This document shows positions 17,710-26,681 of a stretch of DNA of 53,116 bases, in pieces; within the stretch, counting starts at the first letter, position 1, and each line of letters starts with the position of its first letter. Below the pieces are notes generated by a model. That model made no database searches and was not told the origin of the DNA. It was given only the letters and a program-made list of their open reading frames with translations. The stretch is from Marinomonas foliarum (GTDB lineage Bacteria > Pseudomonadota > Gammaproteobacteria > Pseudomonadales > Marinomonadaceae): NCBI RefSeq assembly GCF_003337275.1, contig NZ_QPJQ01000034.1, forward strand, positions 1 to 53,116. Reading direction: 5' to 3'. The position numbers and the translations under genes are program-made.

Positions 17710-18780
17710 ATGGCGCACTTACACATAAAAAACTTACAGGCAGGCTACGGCAAAAAAATGATATTAGACAATATCAATTTAACCGTTGAGCAAGGCGAGA
17801 TGATTGCCTTACTCGGTCCATCTGGCTGTGGAAAAACCACGCTACTCAATGCCTTATGCGGCTTCGTTCCTGTTAGTAATGGCGAAATTTTTGCCGGTAA
17901 CCGAGCCGTTTCTCAGCTTCCCGCCGAAAAACGCAACATTACCATGGTCTTTCAAAGTTACGCTCTTTGGCCTCACATGACCGTCGCACAAAACATCGGC
18001 TACGGGCTCAAAGTTCAAAAAGCCAAACAGGCAGAAATAGAAAGCCGAGTTAGCGAGTTACTGAGCATCGTTAAGTTAGAGGGATTAGAAAATGAGAAGG
18101 TTACCGCCTTGTCAGGAGGGCAGCGTCAACGAGTGGCTCTGGCTCGTGCTTTGGCGATCAGACCCGATGTGCTGGTTCTCGATGAGCCGCTTTCGAACCT
18201 TGATGCAAAGGTAAGGTTAAGCGTTCGCCATGAAATCAAAGCCCTGCAAAAACAACTTGGCTTTACCTCACTCATAGTCACCCATGATCAGGAAGAAGCC
18301 TTGGTCATGGCGGACCGAATCGCCGTGTTAAACCAAGGAAAAATAGAACAAATCGGTACACCCGAAGAAATTTATCACCACCCAAGTATGCCTTTTGTTG
18401 CCGACTTTATGGGGGCAGAAAACCATATCGAGTGGCCCACTAACGACGACGCTTTCAGTCTAAACCTGAGTAACCATGCCACTCCATTAGACATTTATTT
18501 TCGTAGTGAAAATGCAGTGCTATCGACTCAGCAACCTGCAAGCAAAGATGACTTCCATACGGGCTTGGTGATCAACGGCCACGTCGAACAAAGTGTGTTC
18601 TTTGGCAACAACTACCAAATTAGTGTGCGCTGCGGGAAGCACACCATACAGGCAGATCACGACCAGAATCTACCTGAGAATACTCCCGTTACTTTACGCG
18701 TTCCCACCGATGCTCTGCATGCTTTCACTAAAAACGTAGAACATGCCGAACATCAAAAAAACCATGCCGTTACTGTTTAA
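17710..18780 (+). CDS. ABC transporter ATP-binding protein (spermidine/iron-type class)
   Basis: The 356-residue ATPase has Walker A GPSGCGKTT, the Q-loop MVFQSYALWPH, signature LSGGQRQRVALARAL, Walker B VLVLDEPLSNLD and H-loop VTHDQEEAL, then a C-terminal TOBE-like regulatory domain of about 110 residues. This is the PotA/FbpC/AfuC type that powers import with family 1/8 binding proteins. I chose the ATG at 17710; an in-frame TTG 18 bp upstream is possible. It is the first gene of the operon ATPase - binding protein - permease - permease. Confidence 0.93.
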   Translation: MAHLHIKNLQAGYGKKMILDNINLTVEQGEMIALLGPSGCGKTTLLNALCGFVPVSNGEIFAGNRAVSQLPAEKRNITMVFQSYALWPHMTVAQNIGYGLKVQKAKQAEIESRVSELLSIVKLEGLENEKVTALSGGQRQRVALARALAIRPDVLVLDEPLSNLDAKVRLSVRHEIKALQKQLGFTSLIVTHDQEEALVMADRIAVLNQGKIEQIGTPEEIYHHPSMPFVADFMGAENHIEWPTNDDAFSLNLSNHATPLDIYFRSENAVLSTQQPASKDDFHTGLVINGHVEQSVFFGNNYQISVRCGKHTIQADHDQNLPENTPVTLRVPTDALHAFTKNVEHAEHQKNHAVTV

Positions 18781-18796
18781 TCAATGAGGATGAATC

Positions 18797-19945
18797 ATGT
18801 TTACTAAAACGAATATCGCCGTAATTGCCGCTGTCGGCCTTACTCAATTTTCAACTTTTGCTTACGCAGACACCACACTGAACGTGGCTTCTGCCGGCAG
18901 TCAAAACATGGTGGATTACGTAAAAACCTACCTTGCTCCTAAATTTGAAGCAACGCACCCAGGTGTGAAAGTCAACGTAGTTGGTACAGGCCCAGGTGAT
19001 GCGGGCTCCCACAAAATTATGGAAAAGCTATCGGCGCAAAATGACAGCGGTATGGATAAATGGGACATTGATGTGGCCGTTGTACACCAAAAAATTGGTG
19101 GCGAATTGGTTGAAGATGGACTGCTTGCAAAGTATCGCAGTGATATTAACACTGGCAAAATGGTGTCCCGAGACAGTGCGAAAAATGCCCTAGGCATCGA
19201 TGTTGATGGTTACGTTATGCCTATGTTTCATACCCAAACGGCCATCGCTTATAACAGTGATTTCGTTACAAACCCACCAACATCTTATGACGAATTGGTT
19301 AAGTGGACGCAAAAACACCCTAAATCTTTCGGCTACAACGGCATTAAAAACGGCATGTCTGGCGTGAGCTTCGTAACCGGTTGGATTTACGCTTATGGTA
19401 CAGATGCTCATACATTGTCTGCCATGCCGTACGACAAAAGTGTTGAGTCTTCTTGGGACAAAGCCTTTGCCGAACTAAAAGAGTTCAACAAGAACATCAC
19501 TTTCACACCAGGCAACGCAGGCACGTTAGACATGCTAAACCGTGGTGAGATTTTTATGGGGCCAGTTTGGGTCGACATGTTCTATAGCTGGAAAGAGCAA
19601 GGCAAGATTCCACCATCGCTTAAACTCTCTTTGATTGCACCAGGTATGCCGGGACAACCAATGTACTACGTGACGCCAACCAAAGCTGCGCACCCTCAAC
19701 TGGCTCGCGAGTTCATTGAGTTAGCCACCAGCCCAGAAATTCAAGCCAACGGCATTGTGAAGCAGTTCAACTGGTATCCAGGCATTGATGCGAATTATGT
19801 AGAAGCTAAGCTGGATAAAGCCACATGGGAAAAATTGTTCGCAGAAATCACACCGAACGATTTATCCAAATATGGCAAAAGCTTCCCGATTGGGCCGTAC
19901 TTTGATGACATCAAAGAAGGCTACGAGCGAAACGTTTCTAACTAG
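18797..19945 (+). CDS. ABC transporter periplasmic substrate-binding protein
   Basis: The 382-residue protein has a signal peptide cleaved after FAYA (about residue 24) and a mature type II binding fold (LNVASAGSQNMVDYVKTYLAPKFE...HPGVKVNVVGTGPGDAG), typical of family 1/AfuA-like/PotD-like proteins. The ribosome site is GAGGATGAATC before the ATG. The ligand cannot be read directly. AfuA-type proteins bind Fe3+ or hexose phosphates, and the phosphatase and phosphodiesterase in the divergent operon favour a phosphorylated compound. A hairpin downstream separates it from the permeases. Confidence 0.9.
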   Translation: MFTKTNIAVIAAVGLTQFSTFAYADTTLNVASAGSQNMVDYVKTYLAPKFEATHPGVKVNVVGTGPGDAGSHKIMEKLSAQNDSGMDKWDIDVAVVHQKIGGELVEDGLLAKYRSDINTGKMVSRDSAKNALGIDVDGYVMPMFHTQTAIAYNSDFVTNPPTSYDELVKWTQKHPKSFGYNGIKNGMSGVSFVTGWIYAYGTDAHTLSAMPYDKSVESSWDKAFAELKEFNKNITFTPGNAGTLDMLNRGEIFMGPVWVDMFYSWKEQGKIPPSLKLSLIAPGMPGQPMYYVTPTKAAHPQLAREFIELATSPEIQANGIVKQFNWYPGIDANYVEAKLDKATWEKLFAEITPNDLSKYGKSFPIGPYFDDIKEGYERNVSN

Positions 19946-19964
19946 TTTTGTGAGCTAAATCACT

Positions 19965-20027
19965 GAGCGAAGTAATCGCTCAATATAAGCCCTGAGCACG
20001 CATTCCCTATATTAAGCTGCTCGGGGC
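19965..20027 (+). promoter_or_regulatory. Intercistronic hairpins between binding-protein and permease genes
   Basis: Two stem-loops lie in the 115-bp gap: GAGCGA/TCGCTC (19965-19981), and a strong one, GCCCTGAGCA (19989-19998) with TGCTCGGGGC (20018-20027), 10 bp with one G-U pair. There is no long T tract, so this is more likely an RNA-stabilising or partially terminating element that keeps binding-protein mRNA above permease mRNA. Confidence 0.6.
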
Positions 20028-20060
20028 CATTTTCTCTTGTGTTGGTCATTGGAAATAAAC

Positions 20061-20909
20061 ATGCGTCAAACGACATCACGCCATCTACTAAAGAACCCTC
20101 TTTGGTTAATCGCCCCAGCCGCGCTCATGGTCGGTATTTTCTTTTTATATCCCTTGTGCTTTTCGCTCTATTCAGCCATTACATTAGATGATGGCAGCGT
20201 CACTCTCAGCCATTTAAACAAAGCCTTTGCGCTTTACTCAAACGACATCTTTTTCACCATTATCATTGTGTTGATTTCGGTCGCCATTTTAGCGGTATTA
20301 TCCATCACCATCGCCGCCTTGATTACTTTATCGCCTTTTCGTTCTTTAACGAAAACACTGGCCTTTCTTTATCGTTTGCCTTTATTCATTCCCTTTATCG
20401 TCACCGCGCAAATGATGCGCACCTTTTTGGCGAAAAATGGCTTAATGAATAATGCCTTTGTCGCTTCTGGTTTGCTAACACCCATGGACACCGTGTCTTT
20501 CCTTGGCTGGAGCGGCATCATTATTACCTTTGTCTGGAAGCAATTAGCCTTTTCGACCTTGTTAATCTCTGGCGCCATGGCCGCCTTGGACGACTCTCAA
20601 ATCCGTGCCGCTCGTAATTTAGGCGCGTCACGTTTGCGTATTCTATTTCAGATTATCTTGCCACAAATTATTCCGACCTTAGGCGTTGCCATGGTGTTAT
20701 CCATTGTCACCATGATGTCCGTATTATCCGTTCCATTGATGATAGGCACAGGTTCACCCACCATGATGACGGCGGACATGGCGTTCCGCATCAACTCTTA
20801 TGGCGATTACCACGTAGCGAACGCGCTAGGTTTGGTGTCTTACTGTATTTGCGCTGGTTTGGCTTGGTTTTATCTGCGCCAAAATCTTAAAGAAAAAGGG
20901 GCGAACTGA
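20061..20909 (+). CDS. ABC transporter inner-membrane permease, first subunit
   Basis: The 282-residue protein has six hydrophobic segments and the EAA-type cytoplasmic loop (AALDDSQIRAARNLGASRLRILFQIILPQIIPTL). It is one half of the channel of the importer. I chose the ATG at 20061, with GGA 7 bases upstream; the TTG 24 bp before it lacks support. Its stop overlaps the start of the next permease (ATGA-type overlap), so the two are made in equal amounts. Confidence 0.92.
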   Translation: MRQTTSRHLLKNPLWLIAPAALMVGIFFLYPLCFSLYSAITLDDGSVTLSHLNKAFALYSNDIFFTIIIVLISVAILAVLSITIAALITLSPFRSLTKTLAFLYRLPLFIPFIVTAQMMRTFLAKNGLMNNAFVASGLLTPMDTVSFLGWSGIIITFVWKQLAFSTLLISGAMAALDDSQIRAARNLGASRLRILFQIILPQIIPTLGVAMVLSIVTMMSVLSVPLMIGTGSPTMMTADMAFRINSYGDYHVANALGLVSYCICAGLAWFYLRQNLKEKGAN

Positions 20910-21760
20910 TGATTTATCCACAACATAAAGCCTTGCTAGACAAGTTCAACATTCGCTCCTTGCGATTCAGCTTCTGGCTACAATGTGTCTTTATCTTATT
21001 GCTGGCACTGGCGTTATTTGGCCCTATCATGAACTTACTGATTTGGACCGTAACGGAGAGTTGGTACTTTCCTCATGCGCTGCCAAGCCAATGGGGATTC
21101 AAATATTGGCAGCAAGTATTTAATCCTTATAGCGATGTATCTGGTTCATTATTTACCAGCTTGCTGATTGCGGTATTAACTGTGGTGGTTTGTATGATCG
21201 TCTCAATACCGGCGGGTTATGCACTCTCCAAACGCAGTATGCCATTGCGTATTTTTTGGATGTTACTGTTTTTAATCCCTCAAGCATTTCCAAACTTAAC
21301 CGTGTACATGAACATCGCTCGGCTGTTTTATGAATTTGGCTTAAACGGTACCTTACCAGGTGTGATCATAGTCCATAGTGTTCATGGTTTGATGTTTTCT
21401 ATCTGGATCAGTGTCGCGGCATTTTCATCGACTGACCCTATGCTAGAGCGCGCATCACGGAATCTGGGGGCTGGACCTTTCTACACCTTCTTTCATATTG
21501 TATTGCCACAAGCCGCACCTGGGCTTATCGCCAGCTGTATTTTTGTCTTTTTAGAGTCACTAGACGAATTTACCGGCACTTTCTTTGTTGGTTCGCCGAA
21601 TATCAGCACATTACCACTTTTGCTGTACACCGCCAGTATGGAAGGGAACTATCAGATAGCCTCAATCACCGCATTAATTCTTCTTGTGCCGTCCATCCTA
21701 TTTATGGTCATCATTCACAAATTTATGAAACCTGAGATGCTATCTAAACTAGGCAAGTAA
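20909..21760 (+). CDS. ABC transporter inner-membrane permease, second subunit
   Basis: The 283-residue protein has six membrane segments and the EAA loop (DPMLERASRNLGAGPFYTFFHIVLPQAAPGL). It pairs with the preceding permease. It is the last gene of the ABC operon and ends 2 bp before the stop of the convergent TauE/SafE gene, so no separate terminator fits between them. Confidence 0.92.
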   Translation: MIYPQHKALLDKFNIRSLRFSFWLQCVFILLLALALFGPIMNLLIWTVTESWYFPHALPSQWGFKYWQQVFNPYSDVSGSLFTSLLIAVLTVVVCMIVSIPAGYALSKRSMPLRIFWMLLFLIPQAFPNLTVYMNIARLFYEFGLNGTLPGVIIVHSVHGLMFSIWISVAAFSSTDPMLERASRNLGAGPFYTFFHIVLPQAAPGLIASCIFVFLESLDEFTGTFFVGSPNISTLPLLLYTASMEGNYQIASITALILLVPSILFMVIIHKFMKPEMLSKLGK

Positions 21761-21762
21761 CA

Positions 21763-22488
21763 TTATGAAAACAAAAACAGCTTTAAGGCAGCCGCAGTCG
21801 ACATAATTCGAATTAGCCATTTGAATTGGATTGGGTTCACTTTCTTTAACACGTGGTAACCGATGAAAGAACCTATCACCAATCCAGGCACTGCGTATAA
21901 GCTGGTTTTTGTGCTCTCGACTGAGAGCAAGCCAAGGCTGATATAAAATGGCAGCTTCACCACGTTAATAATGAAAAATGCCCACGCGCGGGTACTGACA
22001 TAGGTCTTCTTATCCAGCTTTTGCTCCAATAGGAACAGGCTAAATATCGGTCCCGCTGCGTTGGCCATCATGGTCACAATCCCGCCAATAAACCCCATAG
22101 AATAAGCCGCGAGCGGCTTCTGCATAAAAGAGGTTGGGCGGTAATCCAGATACAATCCTAGCGCAATCATGGCAAGTATCATCACGCCAAGAAAACTCAC
22201 AAACTGTTCCGCATTAATGTTCGCAAGGAAATGACTGGCGACAAACACCCCGAGAAAAGCCAAAGGCAAAAAGCGCGCTAACACAGACCAAGCGATTTTA
22301 GATCGATAGCTAAACACCGCCATAATATCGGTAATAATATACAGAGGTAATAAAATGGCTAACGCCTCAGGCCCTGGGACAGCAATCATCACAATGGGCA
22401 ACACCAGCAACCCCATGCCGCCAACAGAAAATTTAGAAAAGCCGGTAATTAAACCCGCTAAAAACAACACAATAACCGTAATATCCAC
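21763..22488 (-). CDS. TauE/SafE-family membrane transporter
   Basis: The 241-residue protein has about seven to eight hydrophobic segments and family-typical stretches (LAGLITGFSKFSVGGMGLLVLPI; AYSMGFIGGIVTMMANAAGPI). TauE/SafE proteins export or import sulfonates, sulfite or related organic anions. I chose a GTG start because AAGGAG lies 5 bases upstream; the longer frame adds 20 polar residues without a ribosome site. It is divergent from a LysR gene that probably controls it. Confidence 0.87.
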   Translation of the reverse strand: MDITVIVLFLAGLITGFSKFSVGGMGLLVLPIVMIAVPGPEALAILLPLYIITDIMAVFSYRSKIAWSVLARFLPLAFLGVFVASHFLANINAEQFVSFLGVMILAMIALGLYLDYRPTSFMQKPLAAYSMGFIGGIVTMMANAAGPIFSLFLLEQKLDKKTYVSTRAWAFFIINVVKLPFYISLGLLSVESTKTSLYAVPGLVIGSFIGYHVLKKVNPIQFKWLIRIMSTAAALKLFLFS

Positions 22489-22509
22489 GTTTTCTCCTTC
22501 AAATAACTT

Positions 22510-22604
22510 ACGAGATAACTCGTTTTTATGCGTGCAATAATACGGCAATTAATGAACAATAAATAATCTCGTTTAATTATTATAATGATCATAAATATTG
22601 ATCA
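22510..22604. promoter_or_regulatory. Divergent control region between TauE/SafE and LysR genes
   Basis: This gap contains the inverted repeat ACGAG-ataa-CTCGT (22510-22523), ATAAT-n8-ATTAT near 22564-22582 and two TGATCA palindromes (22586, 22599). Any of these could be the LysR-type binding site; position is the only argument. Confidence 0.35.
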
Positions 22605-22616
22605 AGTGTGAGGCTT

Positions 22617-23525
22617 ATGAAACTGGACCAACTCAGAGCTTTTATTGCCGTCGTTGAAACCGGAAGCTTTCGTTCCGCTGCAGACGCCATCCACAAAACT
22701 CAGCCTGGAATCAGTGCGGCAGTAAAAGCATTAGAAGAGCAATACGGGATTTTATTATTTGATCGTAACAGTTACCGGCCTACGCTGACCGCCGAAGGTC
22801 ATGCCTTCTTTTTGCAAAGCCAAAAGCTCATGTCACAAGTTTTGCAATTGGAGAACCTAGGTCATGACCTTGCTCAAGGCACCGAAGCGCCACTTCATCT
22901 CTGTTTAAGTCAAATGGCGTTAGACAATGACTGCATGTCACGAATCAAAGCCTTTCAGCGCCAGCACGCGGATATCGCCTTAGACATCACCACAGATCAC
23001 CTTTATGGCGTGCAAGAAAAGCTCGCCAAGAACAAATGCGAGATCGCCATTGGCCCAAGGTACGGTCTCGATGACAGACATGCGTTTATCGAACTGAATA
23101 AAATCACCATGATCGCCGTAATTAGTCCAGAATTACTCGCCACGCTCAACACAAGCGACACCAAGATCAAGCAACAATCTCTTTATGCCATTCCCCAAAT
23201 TTTGGTCAACGACACCACGGCCAACGCCTCAGAAAATGGCCATAGGTACGTTTTACCAACAGGCAAACGCTGGTACGTAAACGATTTTCAAGCGAAGAAA
23301 ACCTTTTTGGTGCACGGACTTGGTTGGGCACGCATGCCGAAGCATTGCATTCAGGCAGAATTGAGTAACGGACAACTGGTGCCGATTGAAGTGGAGAATT
23401 TTACCTCACAGAATCAGCTGCCCATTTTTATGATTCGTCTACGCCATCAAACCCAAAGCTCGCAAGCGAACGCATTCTGGGAAATGATGAAAGGCTTTTC
23501 TAACAACACAGAAAACGATCTATAA
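22617..23525 (+). CDS. LysR-family transcriptional regulator
   Basis: The 302-residue protein has the N-terminal LysR HTH (MKLDQLRAFIAVVETGSFRSAADAIHKTQPGISAAVKALE) and a substrate-binding domain. It is divergent from the TauE/SafE gene, the usual arrangement of a LysR regulator and its target. The last codons overlap by a few bases the end of the convergent DUF547 gene. I chose the ATG over an in-frame GTG 9 bp upstream. Inducer unknown. Confidence 0.92.
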   Translation: MKLDQLRAFIAVVETGSFRSAADAIHKTQPGISAAVKALEEQYGILLFDRNSYRPTLTAEGHAFFLQSQKLMSQVLQLENLGHDLAQGTEAPLHLCLSQMALDNDCMSRIKAFQRQHADIALDITTDHLYGVQEKLAKNKCEIAIGPRYGLDDRHAFIELNKITMIAVISPELLATLNTSDTKIKQQSLYAIPQILVNDTTANASENGHRYVLPTGKRWYVNDFQAKKTFLVHGLGWARMPKHCIQAELSNGQLVPIEVENFTSQNQLPIFMIRLRHQTQSSQANAFWEMMKGFSNNTENDL

Positions 23526-24338
23526 GGTTTTATTTAATGCCCAATCATAATCTAAGAAACGAATGCTCATATCCTTGTCTTTAAGCTTCTGAATCTCTTC
23601 TGGGTTTAAAGACAAATCGGTGGCGTGATCAACTAAAAACTGCTCCAACGACGCATAGCCTTGCCAGCCTTTTTCAAAGTCTTCTCGATACCATTTAAAA
23701 ATAGAAGACAGCGCTAACTTGCCATTATCTATTCGATTTCGACTGCGATCTTGCAAGAAAAGTCGCGTTTGTTCGTCTAGCTGAGCATCTAAACGCTTGC
23801 CCGTATAAGCTTCATTACGAAGCGCAGGACAACCGATACTCGCGCAATTCACCGCGAAATGAATGCGTGGGTCTTGATAACGATCTGAACCACGAATCAA
23901 GGTATGTTCGATATCATCCAAAGATCGCGTTTCACCCAATAGCGGAATAAAAGACTTACTCCACGGCGAACTAAAAAAGCTGCCGAGATCTTTAATCGAA
24001 TCCAAATCCGGCCACTCTGTCAGGATCAATTCTACTGTCCACGCATTATAAGCATTAATCAAAAACGCCAATTGCTCGTCTTTCGGCCAATCATCAAACT
24101 CAGGGGTCGCTACTTGAGACAAATCCGCTAAGTAGCGATCCAGTTGCGCCTTATCATCGGCAAAGCCTTGATAATCCACTTGGCTTGCCTGACCGCCATT
24201 GAGCGGCAACACATGCTGTTTTAGCAATGCATCCCATTGACTGTGATCGAAGGTATTTGCCGCGATCACCTGAGAGCTGAACAGGCCAGCGAAGGAGACA
24301 CTCAATAAAGTTAAAACCAATAAACGAAGCGTTTTCAT
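23520..24338 (-). CDS. DUF547 secreted protein
   Basis: The 272-residue protein has a signal peptide (MKTLRLLVLTLLSVSFAGLF, cut near QVIAA) and a DUF547 domain: FLINAYNAWTVELIL, LDDIEHTLIRG, then DPRIHFAVNCASIGCPALRNEAY with conserved H and C residues, reminiscent of a cysteine-hydrolase or transglutaminase-like site. Biochemical role unknown. The start has GAGG 8 bases upstream and lies just after the stop of the TVP38-flavoprotein gene, so both are in one operon; the same gene pair occurs in other proteobacteria as I recall. Confidence 0.88.
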   Translation of the reverse strand: MKTLRLLVLTLLSVSFAGLFSSQVIAANTFDHSQWDALLKQHVLPLNGGQASQVDYQGFADDKAQLDRYLADLSQVATPEFDDWPKDEQLAFLINAYNAWTVELILTEWPDLDSIKDLGSFFSSPWSKSFIPLLGETRSLDDIEHTLIRGSDRYQDPRIHFAVNCASIGCPALRNEAYTGKRLDAQLDEQTRLFLQDRSRNRIDNGKLALSSIFKWYREDFEKGWQGYASLEQFLVDHATDLSLNPEEIQKLKDKDMSIRFLDYDWALNKTL

Positions 24339-24342
24339 CGCA

Positions 24343-26493
24343 TTAACCTCGACGCCAAGCATGGTATTTTTCCAGCCAGTTCAAAATACCTTGCGGTGCG
24401 TGGGCGCGTTTCCATTCCCCTGCGGCGTATTTATTGGCTTCCGCCCATGTTGGATAAGTATGAATCGTGCCGAGGACTTTATTCAGGCCAAGACCATGTT
24501 TCATCGCCAGTACAAATTCTGCCAACAAATCCCCAGCGTGTTCGCCAACAATGGTCACGCCCAAGATCTTATCTTTGCCCGGCACCGTCAGCACTTTGAC
24601 AAAGCCTTTTGCTGCGCTATCGGCAATGGCGCGATCCAAGTCATCCAATTCGTAACGCACCATTTCATAAGCAATGCCTTTATCTTTGGCATCCTGCTCG
24701 CTCAAGCCCACTCGCGCCACTTCAGGATCAACAAAGGTGGTCCAAGGAATCACTCGATAATCGACACGGAATTTTTTAAAGGTACCAAATAAAGCGTTCA
24801 CCGCCGCGTACCAAGCTTGGTGAGCGGCAACATGAGTAAACTGATAAGGGCCCGCCACATCGCCCGCGGCAAAAATATTGGGGTAAAGAGTTTCCAAATA
24901 ATCATTGGTGACAATGGTGCCTTTGGTTTCAATTCCCAGATTTTCTAGACCATAACCTTCCAGACGCGCTTCGCGGCCAACCGCACAAATTAGCGCATCA
25001 AACTCAATGACCGATTCTTGCTCATCACGCTCAACGATCAAACGCTTCACATCGCCTTCTTTTTCACAACGTACGGCACTGTGAGAAGTCAGCATAATCA
25101 CGCCATCTTGAATTAGGCTTTCTTGTGCCAGCTTAGACACTTCTTCGTCTTCTCGCCCCATAATGCGAGCCGAGCGTTCCACTTGTGTAACCTTGGACCC
25201 TAAACGAGCAAAGCTCTGCGCTAATTCACAACCAATCGGGCCACCACCTAAAACCACAAGGCGCTTCGGCGGCTCATCGAACTTAGCAAAGGCGTCCCAC
25301 ATGGTATCGCTGGTGTAATAACCCACCTCGTCTAAACCTGGCAGATTCGGCACAAAAGGGCGAGCGCCGGTTGCCAACACAATACTGCGCGCCGTCAAAC
25401 GTTGCGTGTCGCCGTCATGTCGTTGAATTTCTACCGTCCAAGGGTCAATCAACTTGGCGTAACCCTGCACCACATCGACACCCATTTTGCTGTAACGCTC
25501 AACGCTATCGTGAGGCTCAATTGTCGCAATCACATCGTGGATTCGTTGCATGACTTTTTTGAACGAAAACGTCGGCTCACTGCTGTTCAAACCATAGTTT
25601 TCAGCATGGCGCATTTGATGTGCGACCTTCGCACTTTTGATCAACGCCTTACTCGGAATACAACCATAATTTAAGCAATCACCGCCCATTTTATGGGCTT
25701 CGACCAAGGTGACTTTGGCTTTTACTGTCGCTGCTATGTAAGCACTTACTAAGCCACCAGCACCCGCACCAATGACAATCAGATTTCGATCGAAGGATTT
25801 TGGTTTGCTAAATCCAGCATACACACGGCGCGCTTTCACCAGATCGACAATTTTCTTGGCCATAAGCGGAAACACACCCAACAAGACAAAAGACAACAGT
25901 AAAGACGGTGACAAAATGCCCGACAAACTCTCCAATTGGCCAAGCTGAGTTCCGGCATTGACGTACACCAGAGTGCCTGCGAACATACCGACTTGGCTTA
26001 CCCAGTAAAAAGTTAAAGCAGGAATCGTCGTCAACCCCATCAATAAGTTGATTAAGAAGAAAGGGAAAAGAGGCACAAGACGAAGGGTAAATAAATAAAA
26101 CGCACCTTCTCTTTCGACTCCTTCATTAATCGCCTTTAATCGATCACCAAAGCGCTTTTGTACTGTGTCTTGCAACAGGTAACGGGATACAAGAAAAGCC
26201 AAGGTCGCGCCAATGGAACTGGCAAAAGAAACAATCACAGTGCCCCACAACAAACCAAACAAGGCACCAGCCGCCAGCGTCATAATCACCGCACCAGGCA
26301 AAGACAACGCCGTCACAATGACGTATAAGAGTAAGAACCCTCCACCCACTAAGAACGGACTGACTGCACGCCACTCTTCAAATCGTACCAAGCCCGATTT
26401 CAAGCCTTCTAACGTTAATAGCTGGTGCAAATCAAAATAGAAAAAGCCCACTGCCAATGCCGCAATCAGTACCAGCAATCCAATTTTTTTCAT
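24343..26493 (-). CDS. TVP38/TMEM64 (VTT-domain) membrane protein fused to a dihydrolipoamide-dehydrogenase-like flavoprotein
   Basis: The 716-residue protein has two parts. Residues 1-225 hold five to six membrane segments with the VTT-domain core (GALFGLLWGTVIVSFASSIGATLAFLVSRY, then FTLRLVPLFPFFLIN). Residues 235-716 are a class I pyridine nucleotide-disulfide oxidoreductase: FAD-binding VIGAGAGGLVSA, redox-active CLNYGC (273-278), the NAD(P)H-binding LGGGPIGCELAQ, the second FAD site IFAAGDV and a dimerisation domain with HTYPTWAE. It looks like mercuric reductase but lacks the C-terminal vicinal cysteines needed for mercury. It is likely a membrane-tethered thiol or quinone redox enzyme. 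The start has GGAG 8 bases upstream. Confidence 0.9.
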   Translation of the reverse strand: MKKIGLLVLIAALAVGFFYFDLHQLLTLEGLKSGLVRFEEWRAVSPFLVGGGFLLLYVIVTALSLPGAVIMTLAAGALFGLLWGTVIVSFASSIGATLAFLVSRYLLQDTVQKRFGDRLKAINEGVEREGAFYLFTLRLVPLFPFFLINLLMGLTTIPALTFYWVSQVGMFAGTLVYVNAGTQLGQLESLSGILSPSLLLSFVLLGVFPLMAKKIVDLVKARRVYAGFSKPKSFDRNLIVIGAGAGGLVSAYIAATVKAKVTLVEAHKMGGDCLNYGCIPSKALIKSAKVAHQMRHAENYGLNSSEPTFSFKKVMQRIHDVIATIEPHDSVERYSKMGVDVVQGYAKLIDPWTVEIQRHDGDTQRLTARSIVLATGARPFVPNLPGLDEVGYYTSDTMWDAFAKFDEPPKRLVVLGGGPIGCELAQSFARLGSKVTQVERSARIMGREDEEVSKLAQESLIQDGVIMLTSHSAVRCEKEGDVKRLIVERDEQESVIEFDALICAVGREARLEGYGLENLGIETKGTIVTNDYLETLYPNIFAAGDVAGPYQFTHVAAHQAWYAAVNALFGTFKKFRVDYRVIPWTTFVDPEVARVGLSEQDAKDKGIAYEMVRYELDDLDRAIADSAAKGFVKVLTVPGKDKILGVTIVGEHAGDLLAEFVLAMKHGLGLNKVLGTIHTYPTWAEANKYAAGEWKRAHAPQGILNWLEKYHAWRRG

Positions 26494-26681
26494 TAGTCAC
26501 ACTCCGAAAGAGCCTTGCGACTCGGGGAAAATACAATTAATCAATTCGTTAATGGTAGTTAGACAGAATACAGACTGGAATTATTACAGCAAGAAGGATT
26601 ATTTTTTCAATAATCCACAGAGAGCAGAAAACGAAGCCGCGCCTGACTAAAGCAAACACGGCCAAAAGAATAAATCGCGGT

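Noticed and set aside
24361..24792. A 143-codon open frame opposite the flavoprotein gene
   Set aside because: It is antisense to a well-supported coding region and has no ribosome site or recognisable features.
24343..26493. Mercuric reductase (merA) call for the flavoprotein
   Set aside because: No N-terminal metal-binding domain, no C-terminal cysteine pair, no mer genes nearby; the N-terminus is a VTT membrane domain.
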